Shown: in pieces, positions 1-9,872 of the stretch
Layout: every line of letters starts with the position of its first letter
Position numbering within the stretch: the first letter of the stretch is position 1
NCBI GenBank assembly: GCA_902587545.1
Contig: CACILL010000002.1
Span: 141,470 to 205,469, forward strand
Direction: 5' to 3'
DNA: 64,000 bases
Source: an uncultured SAR86 cluster bacterium
GTDB lineage: Bacteria > Pseudomonadota > Gammaproteobacteria > Magnimaribacterales > AG-339-G14
The notes under the pieces: generated by a model
The model's input: the letters and a program-made list of their open reading frames with translations, nothing else
The model's database searches: none
What the model was told of the DNA's origin: nothing
Translations under genes and position numbers: made by a program

Positions 1-962
1 GCTTTGGGTTTTTCAATGCTCCAGCCAAATGAATTTAAACCATCACAGAGTACATCTCTTCTGGATTTATAAGTTTGGCAAATCTTTTCTACTTCTTTAT
101 CGCCATTATTTAAAGCTTCTATTCCAGCTACCTGAATGGGTGTAAAGTGACCGTAATCAAAATAAGATTTTAATCGTGCTAGCGCAGCTATGAGTTCTTT
201 GTTGCCACAACAAAAGCCTAAGCGCCAACCTGGCATATTGTAGCTTTTTGAAAGAGTATAAAACTCAACAGCTATATCTTTTGCCCCTTCTACTTGAAGA
301 ATCGAAGGAGCTTCATAACCATCAAAGCAGAGATCGGCATAAGCCAAGTCATGAACAACCCAAATGTTATGCTCTTTAGCAATAGCGATAACTTCTTTAA
401 AAAAATCTAAATCTACACAACTCGTTGTTGGGTTGCTTGGAAAATTAATGAGCAACATTTTAGGTTTTGGAAAAGAATTTTTTATCGCATCTTTTAAACT
501 TTTAAAGAAATCAATGCCTGGTCCGATTGGTACGTGATGAATATCCGCGCCAGCAATTACAAAACCAAAAGGATGTATTGGATAAGCTGGATTTGGTACT
601 AAAATTACGTCTCCCTTATCCATTGTGGCAATGGCTAAATGACTCAAGCCTTCTTTAGAACCAAGAGTGGCTATTGCCTCTTCTTCGGGATCCAATGCAA
701 CATCAAATTTTCTGGCATACCAATCGGTTATAGCTTGTCTTAATTTGGGTATGCCTTTTGATTGAGAGTATCGATGGGTATCGGGTCGCATGATAACCTC
801 TTTAAGCTTCTCAACAATAAAATCAGGAGTTGCACCGTCAGGATTTCCCATTCCAAAATCAATAATATCCTCGCCCCTTCTTCGAGCCGCCATTTTAAGT
901 TGGCCAATTTCCTCGAAAACATAAGGAGGTAGTCGATCTATTGAAGAAAAGTTTTTATCCAT
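1..962 (-). CDS. alaC: Alanine/glutamate-pyruvate-type aminotransferase AlaC, C-terminus cut by window edge
   Basis: Class I/II PLP-dependent aminotransferase that would interconvert pyruvate and alanine with glutamate as amino donor. The frame is open from ATG 962 to base 1, so 320 residues are visible and the C-terminus lies outside the window. The start IDRLPPYVFEEIGQLKMAAR is almost that of E. coli AlaC (YfdZ). Visible family residues are the SNP loop near N178, the HDLAYAD motif with D205 and Y208, the PLP lysine in TLSKSYN (K239) and R247 in GWRLGF. The dsbC stop lies 2 nt upstream, so it is probably the last gene of xerD-dsbC-alaC. Another aminotransferase specificity within the same clade is possible. 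Confidence 0.9.
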   Translation of the reverse strand, partial: MDKNFSSIDRLPPYVFEEIGQLKMAARRRGEDIIDFGMGNPDGATPDFIVEKLKEVIMRPDTHRYSQSKGIPKLRQAITDWYARKFDVALDPEEEAIATLGSKEGLSHLAIATMDKGDVILVPNPAYPIHPFGFVIAGADIHHVPIGPGIDFFKSLKDAIKNSFPKPKMLLINFPSNPTTSCVDLDFFKEVIAIAKEHNIWVVHDLAYADLCFDGYEAPSILQVEGAKDIAVEFYTLSKSYNMPGWRLGFCCGNKELIAALARLKSYFDYGHFTPIQVAGIEALNNGDKEVEKICQTYKSRRDVLCDGLNSFGWSIEKPK

Positions 963-964
963 AG

Positions 965-1675
965 TTATTTTTTTAAAAAATTCAATATCTCCTCAGCAGA
1001 GTGATAACCTGCTAATAAGAAACCGTTCTCAAGAATTATAGTAGGAGTTCCTCGGGCATTAAATTCTTTGGCTAAATTATAATGTTTTGAAACAATTTTT
1101 TTAGTGCAATCATCGCTTTTGATGGTTTTTCCAAGTTTTAAAGTCGTCAAACTTACCTGAGGATCGTTTGAACACCAGGCAGTCTTCATTTTTTGATAAG
1201 TCTCACTTTCCAAGCCTTCTCTTGGATATGCCAAATAATTAACTTGTATGCCATTTTCTAGATAGTTTGTGATTTCAGAATGCAATTTTCTACAATACCC
1301 ACAATCAACATCGGTAAATACATAGATATCTGTTTTCTTTTCTTTGGGCTCAAAGGTAATAAACTCACTTGGATTTATTTCAAGTATCCTATTAATTCTT
1401 TTTTTAGAATCTCTGATGTCTGAAAAATTTATCAAAGAGTTTTTTTCAATTTGATAAAGATCGCCATTGATGATGAATTCACCATCTGCAGTTACGTAAA
1501 ATAAAGATCCGTCAGATAATTCAACCGAAAAAAAGTTTGGGGAATAAGTATCTTCAACTATATCTACCGATATATCGTCAGGAATGATTTCATTTAATTT
1601 TGCTTTTATTTCGTCTTTATCTAAAACAAAACTCTGCAAAGAAAATAACAAAACAATAAACCTAAAAATAATCAT
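965..1675 (-). CDS. dsbC: Thiol:disulfide isomerase DsbC
   Basis: Periplasmic disulfide-bond isomerase. Residues 1-18 form a hydrophobic signal peptide, residues about 20-75 match the DsbC/G dimerisation domain, and the rest is a thioredoxin fold with active site C125-G-Y-C128 and the cis-proline motif GTPT. At 236 residues it has normal DsbC length. It starts 3 nt after the xerD stop, and xerD-dsbC adjacency is a known gammaproteobacterial arrangement, which favours DsbC over DsbG. It would be kept reduced by DsbD, which is not in the window. Confidence 0.9.
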   Translation of the reverse strand: MIIFRFIVLLFSLQSFVLDKDEIKAKLNEIIPDDISVDIVEDTYSPNFFSVELSDGSLFYVTADGEFIINGDLYQIEKNSLINFSDIRDSKKRINRILEINPSEFITFEPKEKKTDIYVFTDVDCGYCRKLHSEITNYLENGIQVNYLAYPREGLESETYQKMKTAWCSNDPQVSLTTLKLGKTIKSDDCTKKIVSKHYNLAKEFNARGTPTIILENGFLLAGYHSAEEILNFLKK

Positions 1676-1678
1676 ATC

Positions 1679-2578
1679 TTAGCCTCGTGGGTGGTGCTCA
1701 GTATGAAGTCTTTTCAATCGTTGTCTAGCAACCTCAGTATAAATTTGCGTTGTATTTAAGTCGCTATGTCCGAGTAAAAGTTGCACCACTCTTAAATCAG
1801 CTCCATTATTTAAAAGGTGGGTTGCAAAAGCATGTCTAAGTACGTGAGGCGAAATTTTATCTGGCTCAAAACCTGAGGCCAAACAATAGTGTTTTATCCT
1901 GTGCCAAAAGGATTGTCGAGTCATTCTTTGTCCTCTTGTTGATAAAAATAAAAAGTCAGAGTGTCTTTTATTGAGAAGATTTTTTCTTGAAGAGGAAATG
2001 TAGAGTTCTAATAAAGCAATAAGCTGATCGCCCATTGGAACTAATCTTTCTTTTTGGCCCTTTCCAATTACTCTGATCACACCCTGGCGCAAGTTAAGAT
2101 TAAGCGATTCTAAATTTGTTAATTCTGAAATTCTCAGCCCACAAGAATATAAAGTCTCGATCATGGTTTTATCTCTTAGTCCGATATCTGTCTTTTCATC
2201 AGGTGCAGCTAACAATGCTTCAACTTCTTTTTCTGAAATGGATTTGGGAATGGACTTTAATAATTTTGGAGTTTCTACCTCGCTTGAGGGATCGTTTGGA
2301 ATAATGGATTTGAAGACCAAATAGCGGAAGAAAGATTTTAATGAAGAAAGTTTTCTGGCAACTGTTTTACTTCCTAACCCTTTTTGAAAAAGAAAAGATA
2401 AATAAGATAGAATTTCTTTCTTGGAAGTTTTTATATAACTAAGATTATTTTTTTCAAGCCATGTGGAAAATTGCTCAAGATCACTTCTATATGAGTCTAA
2501 TGTATTTTGACTCAATCCTTTTTCAATCCAGATATTATCGATGAAGGCATCAAGAATTTGCCTATCCGAATCACTCAT
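1679..2578 (-). CDS. xerD: Site-specific tyrosine recombinase XerD
   Basis: Tyrosine recombinase that resolves chromosome dimers at dif together with XerC. It has an N-terminal SAM-like core-binding domain (about 1-100) and a C-terminal catalytic domain with the full active site R149, K173, H245, R248, H271 and nucleophile Y280 (in TQIYTEV), offset by one residue from E. coli XerD. At 299 residues it has normal length. The neighbouring dsbC supports XerD over XerC. It is a housekeeping enzyme, not evidence of an integrated element. Confidence 0.92.
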   Translation of the reverse strand: MSDSDRQILDAFIDNIWIEKGLSQNTLDSYRSDLEQFSTWLEKNNLSYIKTSKKEILSYLSFLFQKGLGSKTVARKLSSLKSFFRYLVFKSIIPNDPSSEVETPKLLKSIPKSISEKEVEALLAAPDEKTDIGLRDKTMIETLYSCGLRISELTNLESLNLNLRQGVIRVIGKGQKERLVPMGDQLIALLELYISSSRKNLLNKRHSDFLFLSTRGQRMTRQSFWHRIKHYCLASGFEPDKISPHVLRHAFATHLLNNGADLRVVQLLLGHSDLNTTQIYTEVARQRLKRLHTEHHPRG

Positions 2579-2585
2579 TATGAGA

Positions 2586-2939
2586 TTATACTTTTTCTTT
2601 TATTCTTGCGGATCTTCCAGAGCGTTCTCTTAAGTAATAAAGTTTAGATTGCCTAACCTTACCTTTCCTTTTAACTTTAATGGATTTTATTAATGGACTG
2701 TGAGTTTGAAATGTTCTTTCAACGCCAACACCACTGGAAATTTTTCTTACTGTAAAAGCAGAATTAAGACCTCTGTTTTTGATGCCAATTACTACACCTT
2801 CAAAAGGTTGAGTCCTTTGTCGGTCTCCTTCTTTAACTACAATCTCAACTAAAACAGTATCCCCCTGGTTAAAATCAGGGATGCTATCTTTAAGTTGTGC
2901 TGCCTCTACGACTTGGACAGATGTTCTTTTGCTGCTCAT
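2586..2939 (-). CDS. rplS: 50S ribosomal protein L19
   Basis: Large-subunit protein at the 30S-50S interface. The 117-residue product has the L19 SH3-like core with the signatures [24 protein letters not shown] and [20 protein letters not shown]. It is the last gene of rpsP-rimM-trmD-rplS and starts 44 nt after trmD. No clear Shine-Dalgarno precedes its ATG. Confidence 0.96.
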   Translation of the reverse strand: MSSKRTSVQVVEAAQLKDSIPDFNQGDTVLVEIVVKEGDRQRTQPFEGVVIGIKNRGLNSAFTVRKISSGVGVERTFQTHSPLIKSIKVKRKGKVRQSKLYYLRERSGRSARIKEKV

Positions 2940-2983
2940 TTCTATTACTGCTTATCTACAAGGAAAAGAATTCTATCAGATTA

Positions 2984-3721
2984 TTACTCAAGTTCATCAA
3001 AAAATTCTTCCAAAAGAGCTTTTTCTTCAGGTGACAATTTGATTTTTTTGAGAAGATCTTTTCTTCTCGAAGCTGTAATTCCTAGCATCTGTTTCTTTCG
3101 CCATTGTTCTATAACCGCATGATTTCCAGTTAATAATTCTTTTGGCACATCACCTAATTTCATTTTTTCAGGCCTGGTATATTGGGGATATTCTAGTAGT
3201 CCTTCAGAGAAAGATTCTTGCTCAAGAGATGCGTCGTCACCTAAGACTCCCTCAATATTTCTTACGATAGCATCAAATACTACTAAAGCTGGAAGCTCTC
3301 CACCGGAGAGAACATAATCTCCAATGCTTATCTCGTCATCCACATAATGATCAATGATTCTCTGATCAATTCCTTCATAGCGACCACAAATGAATATTAT
3401 ATTTTTCTCCAAAGCCAGAGTCTCAGCAGTTTCTTGAGTAAATGGCTTGCCTTTTGGAGATAAATAAATAATTTTGCTTTCTGATCTATCAACTTTAGAG
3501 GTTGCATCGTCTATGGCTTTCATTAAAGGTTCAGATTTCAAAAGCATTCCCGGACCACCGCCATAAACTTTGTCATCAATCCTTTCTTTGGTCTTTAGAT
3601 AATCTCTAGGATTTATCGTTTCAAAAGAGATCAAAGACTTTTCGATAGCTCTTTTGGTTATACTTTCATTCAATGAAGATCTTATGATTTCTGGAAACAA
3701 GGAAATAAAAGTAAAATTCAT
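2984..3721 (-). CDS. trmD: tRNA (guanine-37-N1)-methyltransferase TrmD
   Basis: SPOUT-class enzyme that makes m1G37 in tRNAs reading CNN and some other codons, preventing +1 frameshifting. The 245-residue sequence has the trefoil-knot SAM site with YLSPKGKPFTQ, FICGRYEGIDQR and EISIGDYVLSGGELPA, and a C-terminal domain ending in RKDLL. Its ATG directly abuts the rimM stop, implying translational coupling in the rpsP operon. Confidence 0.96.
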   Translation of the reverse strand: MNFTFISLFPEIIRSSLNESITKRAIEKSLISFETINPRDYLKTKERIDDKVYGGGPGMLLKSEPLMKAIDDATSKVDRSESKIIYLSPKGKPFTQETAETLALEKNIIFICGRYEGIDQRIIDHYVDDEISIGDYVLSGGELPALVVFDAIVRNIEGVLGDDASLEQESFSEGLLEYPQYTRPEKMKLGDVPKELLTGNHAVIEQWRKKQMLGITASRRKDLLKKIKLSPEEKALLEEFFDELE

Positions 3722-4231
3722 TTAAATCTCCCAATCTACATAAATGTTTTTTTTTGTTACTTCTAGAATTACTTGTTTCATGATGAAAGGAATCAAAATA
3801 TCTTCTTGATTGGGGTTTTTAATTATTAGCACATCATTAGAGCCAGTTTCCATAAGAGAATGGACCTTGCCTAAAGATTTTTCTGAGCTTCGTATGATTA
3901 CCTCTAAACCAATTAGATCATTCCAATAAAACTTATCCTCTGTTTCAGGGAGATCTGATTTAGGAATAAATATTTCTCTACCTTTAAAAGTTTCTTCAGC
4001 CTCTTCAAGAGAATTACAGTTATTCAAGAAAATGATTAAATTTTTGCCGGAAGTGGTTATTTCTTTTACTTCTAATTCAACAAATTGGGAGCTCTCTTTC
4101 ATAAAGAAAGAGTTGTAAGATTTTATGTTTTCAGGAGGTCTTGTGAAGGAATTTAATTTAATACTTCCTTTGAGACCGATTGGACGACCAAAATTACCTA
4201 CCAAAATGAAATCATCATCTTGGTAGGTCAT
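3722..4231 (-). CDS. rimM: 16S rRNA processing protein RimM
   Basis: Ribosome maturation factor that binds S19 during assembly of the 30S head. The N-terminal domain has the hallmark GNFGRPIGLKGSIKLNSF, followed by a PRC-barrel domain (about 95-169) with FYWNDLIGLEV, GKVHSLMETGSNDVLII and LIPFI. Length is 169 residues. It lies 9 nt after the rpsP stop and abuts trmD. Confidence 0.93.
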   Translation of the reverse strand: MTYQDDDFILVGNFGRPIGLKGSIKLNSFTRPPENIKSYNSFFMKESSQFVELEVKEITTSGKNLIIFLNNCNSLEEAEETFKGREIFIPKSDLPETEDKFYWNDLIGLEVIIRSSEKSLGKVHSLMETGSNDVLIIKNPNQEDILIPFIMKQVILEVTKKNIYVDWEI

Positions 4232-4240
4232 TTTGATAAT

Positions 4241-5302
4241 TTATTTATCTTCTTTAGAGTCGTCAGATGTGAATGCGTCTTTGACAGCATCAATTGCATC
4301 ACCAACTGCATCAGCAGCGCCTTCAGCAACATCTTTCACAGCATCAACTGCATCTTCAACAACATCTTCTGCAGTTTCGACAACGTCTTCAACTACATCA
4401 GCTGCGCCTTCAGCTACGTCTTTTACTGCTTCAACTGCATCTTCAGCAACATCAACTGCAGTTTCGACAACGTCTTCGGCAACATCTACTGCGCCTTCAG
4501 CTACGTCTTTTACTGCTTCAACAACATCACCTTCAGCAAGATCGCCTGCCACTTCTTTTGCTGTATCAACAACATCATCAGCAACATCAGCTGCACCTTC
4601 GGCAACATCTTTAACGGCATCAACTGCGTCTCCAACAACATCTTCAGCAGTCTCAACAACATCGCCAGCTACGTTAGCAGCTCCTTCAGCGACGTCTGTT
4701 ACTGCTTTGGCAGCGTCTTCAACGACATCTTCAGCAGTTTCTACTACTTCTTCAGCAACATTAACTGCGCCTTCAGCTACATCAGTTACAGCTTCAGCAG
4801 CGCCTTCGGCTACGTCTTTTGTACCCTCTGCAACCTTATCGATAATATCTTCGGTTTTTTCCATTAGATTATCCTCATTGTTTGATTGGTTATTATTATT
4901 GGTACTTTTTGGTTCTTTATTTTCTGCCTCAGTCGAGACTTCTTCTCCTTCGGAAGAACTTTCTTGAGTATCTGCTTCAGAGGCTGAAGATTTTTTCTTT
5001 TCAAGTTTCACTAACCTGAGTTTTTCTTTCTTTGCAATTAGTTGATTGAAGTCTTCTGTTGAAAGTTTTGACTCTTTTATCAAAGTCTTTACTCTCTCGG
5101 TAACTTGAGCTCCTTTGCTTACCCAATAGTCCAATCTTTCATGGTCTATGTTAAGTCTGTCATTTTGAGCTGAGGCAATTGGATTAAAAAAACCCACTCT
5201 TTCGATGTATTTCCCATCTCTAGCTCTGCGTGAATCCGCGACTGTGATATGAAAATAAGGGCGCTTTTTAGCGCCTCCTCTGGCTAGTCTTATAGTTACC
5301 AT
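4241..5302 (-). CDS. rpsP: 30S ribosomal protein S16 with a ~270-residue acidic repeat extension
   Basis: Residues 1-80 are ordinary S16 ([35 protein letters not shown]). The ATG at 5302 is preceded by AAAGAGA and matches the S16 start; the frame runs 28 codons further upstream but those residues look non-coding. E. coli S16 is 82 residues, whereas this product is 353. Residues about 80-146 form a Lys-, Glu-, Ser- and Asn-rich linker, and residues 147-344 are strongly acidic Ala/Val/Asp/Glu repeats with DVAEGA seven times, mostly every 29 residues. Base composition in the repeats is richer in G+C than the neighbours. An internal ATG (4864, residue 147) has its own GAGG 8 nt upstream, so the repeat part may also be made separately. 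The function of the tail is unknown to me. Confidence 0.92.
   Translation of the reverse strand: MVTIRLARGGAKKRPYFHITVADSRRARDGKYIERVGFFNPIASAQNDRLNIDHERLDYWVSKGAQVTERVKTLIKESKLSTEDFNQLIAKKEKLRLVKLEKKKSSASEADTQESSSEGEEVSTEAENKEPKSTNNNNQSNNEDNLMEKTEDIIDKVAEGTKDVAEGAAEAVTDVAEGAVNVAEEVVETAEDVVEDAAKAVTDVAEGAANVAGDVVETAEDVVGDAVDAVKDVAEGAADVADDVVDTAKEVAGDLAEGDVVEAVKDVAEGAVDVAEDVVETAVDVAEDAVEAVKDVAEGAADVVEDVVETAEDVVEDAVDAVKDVAEGAADAVGDAIDAVKDAFTSDDSKEDK
4271..4816 (-). repeat. Tandem 29-residue amphipathic coding repeats in the rpsP tail
   Basis: Residues about 163-344 of the rpsP product contain seven copies of DVAEGA. Start-to-start spacings are 11, 29, 29, 34, 29 and 29 residues, and a 29-residue unit divides as 11+11+7. 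Each unit alternates Ala/Val with Asp/Glu, as in [13 protein letters not shown], the pattern of 11-mer amphipathic helices in LEA-like and lipid-surface proteins. The units are degenerate at the DNA level and could expand or contract by recombination. Confidence 0.85.
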
Positions 5303-5321
5303 AAATCTCTTTGAGAAAGGT

Positions 5322-5349
5322 ATTCTAAGTAATTTAATTTTGTATTCAA
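5322..5349 (-). promoter_or_regulatory. Candidate sigma-70 promoter of the rpsP-rimM-trmD-rplS operon
   Basis: On the minus strand TTGAAT (5349-5344) is 16 nt from TAGAAT (5327-5322), which has 5 of 6 matches to the -10 consensus. The leader to the rpsP ATG would be about 12-15 nt and contain AAAGAGA. Found by eye. Confidence 0.45.
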
Positions 5350-5367
5350 GTAAAACCTTCCTATAAT
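5340..5367 (+). promoter_or_regulatory. Candidate sigma-70 promoter of corB
   Basis: TTGTAT (5340-5345), 16 nt spacer and a perfect TATAAT (5362-5367) lie about 38 nt before the corB TTG. The site overlaps the candidate rpsP promoter on the other strand, so the two divergent promoters may interfere. Confidence 0.4.
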
Positions 5368-5404
5368 TGTAAAAAAATGCAAACAATTCACATAATTCCT
5401 ACAA

Positions 5405-6685
5405 TTGGCTGACGTTAATCCCTGGATGCTCTTTTCAAGCATCGTTTTTCTGCTATTTCTTTCTGCTTTTTTCTCTGGAGTAGAAACGGCTATGATGTCC
5501 TTAAATAGGTATCGTCTTAAACATTTGGTTAAGGAAAACGATAAAGGAGCTATTAGAGCTGACAAACTTTTAAAAAGACCAGATAGGTTACTTGGTGTTA
5601 TTCTCATAGGTAATAATTTTGTAAATATTCTTGCAGCTTCACTAACGACTGTCCTTTGTTTAAATTTATTTGGAGATAGTGGCGTTGTAATCGGTTCTAT
5701 TGTCTTAACATTAATAATTTTAGTATTCGCTGAAATCACCCCGAAGACTTTTGCAGCATTGAATTCAGAAAAAGTTGCTCTTCCAGCATCTCTTATCCTT
5801 AAATACTTGCAAAAAATACTCAGACCCTTGGTGTTATTTGTTAATTTCTTTTCAAACTTTTTTATGAGGCTTTTGGGTACAAAAGAAACAACCATCAATG
5901 AAGATTTATCGCCTGAAGAGTTAAAGAGTGTTTTGGAAAACTCTGGAAATTTAATTCCAAAGAAATATCAGGACATGTTGATCAGTGTTTTGGAGCTAGA
6001 TAAAGTTTCTGTAGATGAGGTCATGACACAAAGAAGTGAAGTAATTGGTATAGATATAAATCAGCCAATAGAAAATATTCTGAGTAATCTTCAAAATAAT
6101 CAAAAAGATTTTTTGCCTGTCTATAACGAATCTCTTGATGATTTAAGAGGAGTTATAGATCTTTATGGAATCACTTCTTTTCTTTCAAATGAAGACAAAT
6201 CAATAGAAAGTTTAATTGAATCTTTGGATGAAGCTTATTTCATTCCAGAAAATACTCCTTTGAGTACACAACTTTTCAATTTTCAAAAAAATAAAAAGAC
6301 AGTTGCAGTAATCATTGACGAATATGGTTCTGTTAAGGGATTGGTTACGATTAAAGATGTTCTTGAAGAAATTGTTGGTGAGCTTGCTACGGATATCGAT
6401 AGAGAGACCGTAGAAATTATGGAGCAAAAGGATGGGAGTTATTTAATTGATGCTTCAGTTCCTTTGAGAGAGCTAAACAAAAAACTAAATTGGCAGCTTC
6501 CAATAAATGGAGCTAAAACCCTTAATGGATTAATTATTGATCAAGTTGAAACGATTCCTGAAAACAATATCAAAATAGAAATAGACAATTACGCTATCGA
6601 AACTGTATTGATTAGAAATAATATGATTAAAATCGCAAGAGTTCTTCAAATTAAACAAGAAGATGAAGAACTCAGCGATGATTAA
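5405..6685 (+). CDS. corB: CorB/YfjD-type CNNM transporter-like protein (DUF21-CBS pair-CorC_HlyC)
   Basis: Inner-membrane protein of the CNNM/CorB family, linked to Mg2+ (or Co2+) transport. The DUF21 membrane domain (about 1-190) has FFSGVETAMMSLNRYRLKHL, RPDRLLGVILIGNNFVNI and VFAEITPKTFAAL. Two CBS domains (about 205-325) and a CorC_HlyC domain with GSYLIDASVPLRELN follow. The TTG start at 5405 gives the same spacing to the FSG motif as E. coli YfjD; the first ATG (5426) would trim seven residues. It diverges from rpsP, as the corB-ypjD region does near rpsP in E. coli. No Shine-Dalgarno is visible. Confidence 0.88.
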   Translation: MADVNPWMLFSSIVFLLFLSAFFSGVETAMMSLNRYRLKHLVKENDKGAIRADKLLKRPDRLLGVILIGNNFVNILAASLTTVLCLNLFGDSGVVIGSIVLTLIILVFAEITPKTFAALNSEKVALPASLILKYLQKILRPLVLFVNFFSNFFMRLLGTKETTINEDLSPEELKSVLENSGNLIPKKYQDMLISVLELDKVSVDEVMTQRSEVIGIDINQPIENILSNLQNNQKDFLPVYNESLDDLRGVIDLYGITSFLSNEDKSIESLIESLDEAYFIPENTPLSTQLFNFQKNKKTVAVIIDEYGSVKGLVTIKDVLEEIVGELATDIDRETVEIMEQKDGSYLIDASVPLRELNKKLNWQLPINGAKTLNGLIIDQVETIPENNIKIEIDNYAIETVLIRNNMIKIARVLQIKQEDEELSDD

Positions 6686-6686
6686 C

Positions 6687-7370
6687 TTAGATATAAAAAA
6701 CTAAGCCAGAAAAAATAATAGTTAAGATAAAGCTTGAAGTTATAACTGATCTTACGGATGCAATTACAGGAAACATTTTTCCATAAATTGCATTCAACTC
6801 AATTAAAAGAACCGCAGCTACTACAATCCAAAAATCATAACCTAAATAACCTGCAATGGGTCCCCCAGCAGCAGATTGATCAATTAAAAGATACGATTTT
6901 GGGTAAGATGCCGTTCCACCATGAGCTGAAGAAACCATGAAATAAAGCATTGGCAAAGAAAGTAAAGTATTCGTTCTCGAAGCCAGACCAGCTTTAGCTC
7001 CAGCAGCTGCAGCATCTCCTTCTTTAAGGCCGATGACAATCTTTTGATTACGCCAAATGATTCCCCAAACATTTAACATCATGATGATCCCCATTAATGA
7101 TCCTAAAGTTATAGCTGTTGTAATTGCTCGTTCTTGAACATACAAAAGATATAAACCTGTTAGAAAAGTTAAAAAAGCAGCCCATCTAAACCACCAAAGT
7201 GCGTTAGGTGCTAATTTTTTCATAACATCTGCTTTAGCATCAGGATCTGCGACTTTTACATATTCTGTTTGCACAAAATTAAAATAATATAAAAGCCCTA
7301 TCCAGGCTATACCAACTAAGATGTGTCCCCATCTCACTAGGACATTGTATAAATATAGTTCTATTTCCAT
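6687..7370 (-). CDS. puuD: Urate hydroxylase PuuD-like membrane protein (urate oxidase N-terminal domain)
   Basis: Membrane protein of the Urate_ox_N family, of which PuuD members are proposed to oxidise urate. The 227-residue sequence has several transmembrane segments and the typical opening VRWGHILVGIAWIGLLYYFNF, then LAPNALWWFRWAA and a segment ending in ASYPKSYLL. Many PuuD proteins also carry a C-terminal cytochrome c domain, and no CXXCH is present here. The start has a strong AGGGAG. No purine-catabolism neighbours are visible, so the substrate is uncertain. Confidence 0.75.
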   Translation of the reverse strand: MEIELYLYNVLVRWGHILVGIAWIGLLYYFNFVQTEYVKVADPDAKADVMKKLAPNALWWFRWAAFLTFLTGLYLLYVQERAITTAITLGSLMGIIMMLNVWGIIWRNQKIVIGLKEGDAAAAGAKAGLASRTNTLLSLPMLYFMVSSAHGGTASYPKSYLLIDQSAAGGPIAGYLGYDFWIVVAAVLLIELNAIYGKMFPVIASVRSVITSSFILTIIFSGLVFYI

Positions 7371-7412
7371 TAGATCTCCCTCTTTAAAGCTATATTATAT
7401 TCTAAAACCGTA

Positions 7413-7450
7413 AAATAAAAAAAAGAGGCCTAACATGGCCTCTTTTTTTT
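7413..7450 (-). terminator. Rho-independent terminator after groEL
   Basis: A 7-bp stem AGAGGCC (7424-7430) / GGCCTCT (7437-7443) with a 6-nt loop is flanked by an A-run on the left and a T-run on the right. It can therefore terminate in both directions and begins about 14 nt beyond the groEL stop. Confidence 0.85.
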
Positions 7451-7463
7451 CAACAGAAGATTT

Positions 7464-9110
<1,647 letters not shown>

Positions 9111-9140
9111 TTACCTCGTATTAAAAAAATATGTAATTGT

Positions 9141-9434
9141 TTACTTGGAAACCGTTCCAAGAAGATCGCTTTCACTGAGAATTAATAATTCTTCACCGTC
9201 AACTTTTATAGTGTTGCTCCCTGCGTATTGGCCAAAAACAACTGTATCTCCGACACTTACTGGAACTTCAACTTTTTCTCCTGAATCAAGAACTCTTCCT
9301 GGTCCAATAGCTAACACTTCACCCTGAGAAGGCTTTTCAGCTGCAGAACCAGGCAAAACAATACCTCCTGCAGTGGTTTCTTCCTCTTCGCTTCTTCTTA
9401 CGAGAAGTTTGTCTCCTAATGGATTAAATTTCAT
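9141..9434 (-). CDS. groES: Co-chaperonin GroES (10 kDa)
   Basis: Heptameric lid of the GroEL chamber. The 97 residues include [14 protein letters not shown], the mobile loop [16 protein letters not shown] and [13 protein letters not shown] strong AAGGAG lies 7 nt before the ATG. It is the first gene of groES-groEL. Confidence 0.98.
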   Translation of the reverse strand: MKFNPLGDKLLVRRSEEEETTAGGIVLPGSAAEKPSQGEVLAIGPGRVLDSGEKVEVPVSVGDTVVFGQYAGSNTIKVDGEELLILSESDLLGTVSK

Positions 9435-9468
9435 ATTAGCACTCCTTAAAAATAACTAAACAAATGTG

Positions 9469-9499
9469 AGATGCGCATTCTATTAAACGTATGCTCAAT
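9469..9499 (-). promoter_or_regulatory. Possible sigma-32-like promoter of groESL
   Basis: On the minus strand ATTGAGC (9499-9493), a 16-nt spacer and GCGCATCT (9476-9469) resemble the heat-shock consensus CTTGAAA - N11-16 - CCCCATnT. Several positions mismatch and the spacer is at the upper limit. The position fits (about 35 nt before the groES ATG), but the match is weak. Confidence 0.3.
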
Positions 9500-9512
9500 T
9501 CACAACATTTAT

Positions 9513-9872
9513 TTATTTATGTTCTTTAGGTCTTTTTTCAAGAAAAAAAAGAAAAAAAATTGCAAAAGTTACACCTAGGATGTCTGAAACAAAGTCAAAA
9601 ATACTTCCGGTTCTATAATTTAGAAAAGTTTGAACAATTTCAGTAAACAAAGCATAAAAAATACAAAAAATAAGTGCGTTATTCTTTTTTAATCTTCCGA
9701 CTATTAAAAAGAAAGTCATTAAGAAAAAAATAGAAAAATGGGCTACTTTATCTGAATGAGGAAAAATTTTTTGACCGTCATTTTCTATAGGAGCAAAAAA
9801 TAAAAACAAAGATATGAAAAATAGAATATAAAAACTATTTAACCATGGATTAAAAAATTCAGATCTATTCAA
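9513..9872 (-). CDS. VanZ-like membrane protein
   Basis: Small four-helix membrane protein of the VanZ-like family, whose general function is unknown. Family motifs are HSDKVAHFSIFFLMTF, FTEIVQTFLNYRTGSIFDF and VSDILGV. The start is TTG at 9872, overlapping the ampG stop by 8 nt; no better in-frame start exists before the second helix. It is the last gene of the dadA-ampD-yajQ-ampG run. Nothing links it to teicoplanin resistance. Confidence 0.75.
   Translation of the reverse strand: MNRSEFFNPWLNSFYILFFISLFLFFAPIENDGQKIFPHSDKVAHFSIFFLMTFFLIVGRLKKNNALIFCIFYALFTEIVQTFLNYRTGSIFDFVSDILGVTFAIFFLFFLEKRPKEHK

Noticed and set aside
1679..2578. Tyrosine recombinase as evidence of a mobile element
   Set aside because: Sequence, length and the dsbC neighbour identify housekeeping XerD; no attachment repeats or phage genes are nearby.
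4271..4816. Regular repeats that could be mistaken for a CRISPR-like array
   Set aside because: Spacing is coding-phase (87 nt with degenerate units), with no conserved direct repeat, unique spacers or cas genes.
4220..4967. Long plus-strand open frames opposite the rpsP tail, rich in Ser/Thr/Ala or Gln/Leu
   Set aside because: They are mirror images of the low-complexity repeats; no Shine-Dalgarno, no family resemblance, and the minus-strand frame continues from genuine S16.
5296..5898. A 200-codon minus-strand frame across the rpsP promoter and into corB
   Set aside because: It lies opposite the clearly conserved corB membrane domain and runs through both promoters; its protein resembles nothing I know.
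9436..9444. TTAGCACTC before groES, a perfect half of the HrcA CIRCE element
   Set aside because: The matching GAGTGCTAA half is not found 9 nt away, and the sequence coincides with the groES Shine-Dalgarno region (AAGGAGTGCTAAT), so it is probably chance.
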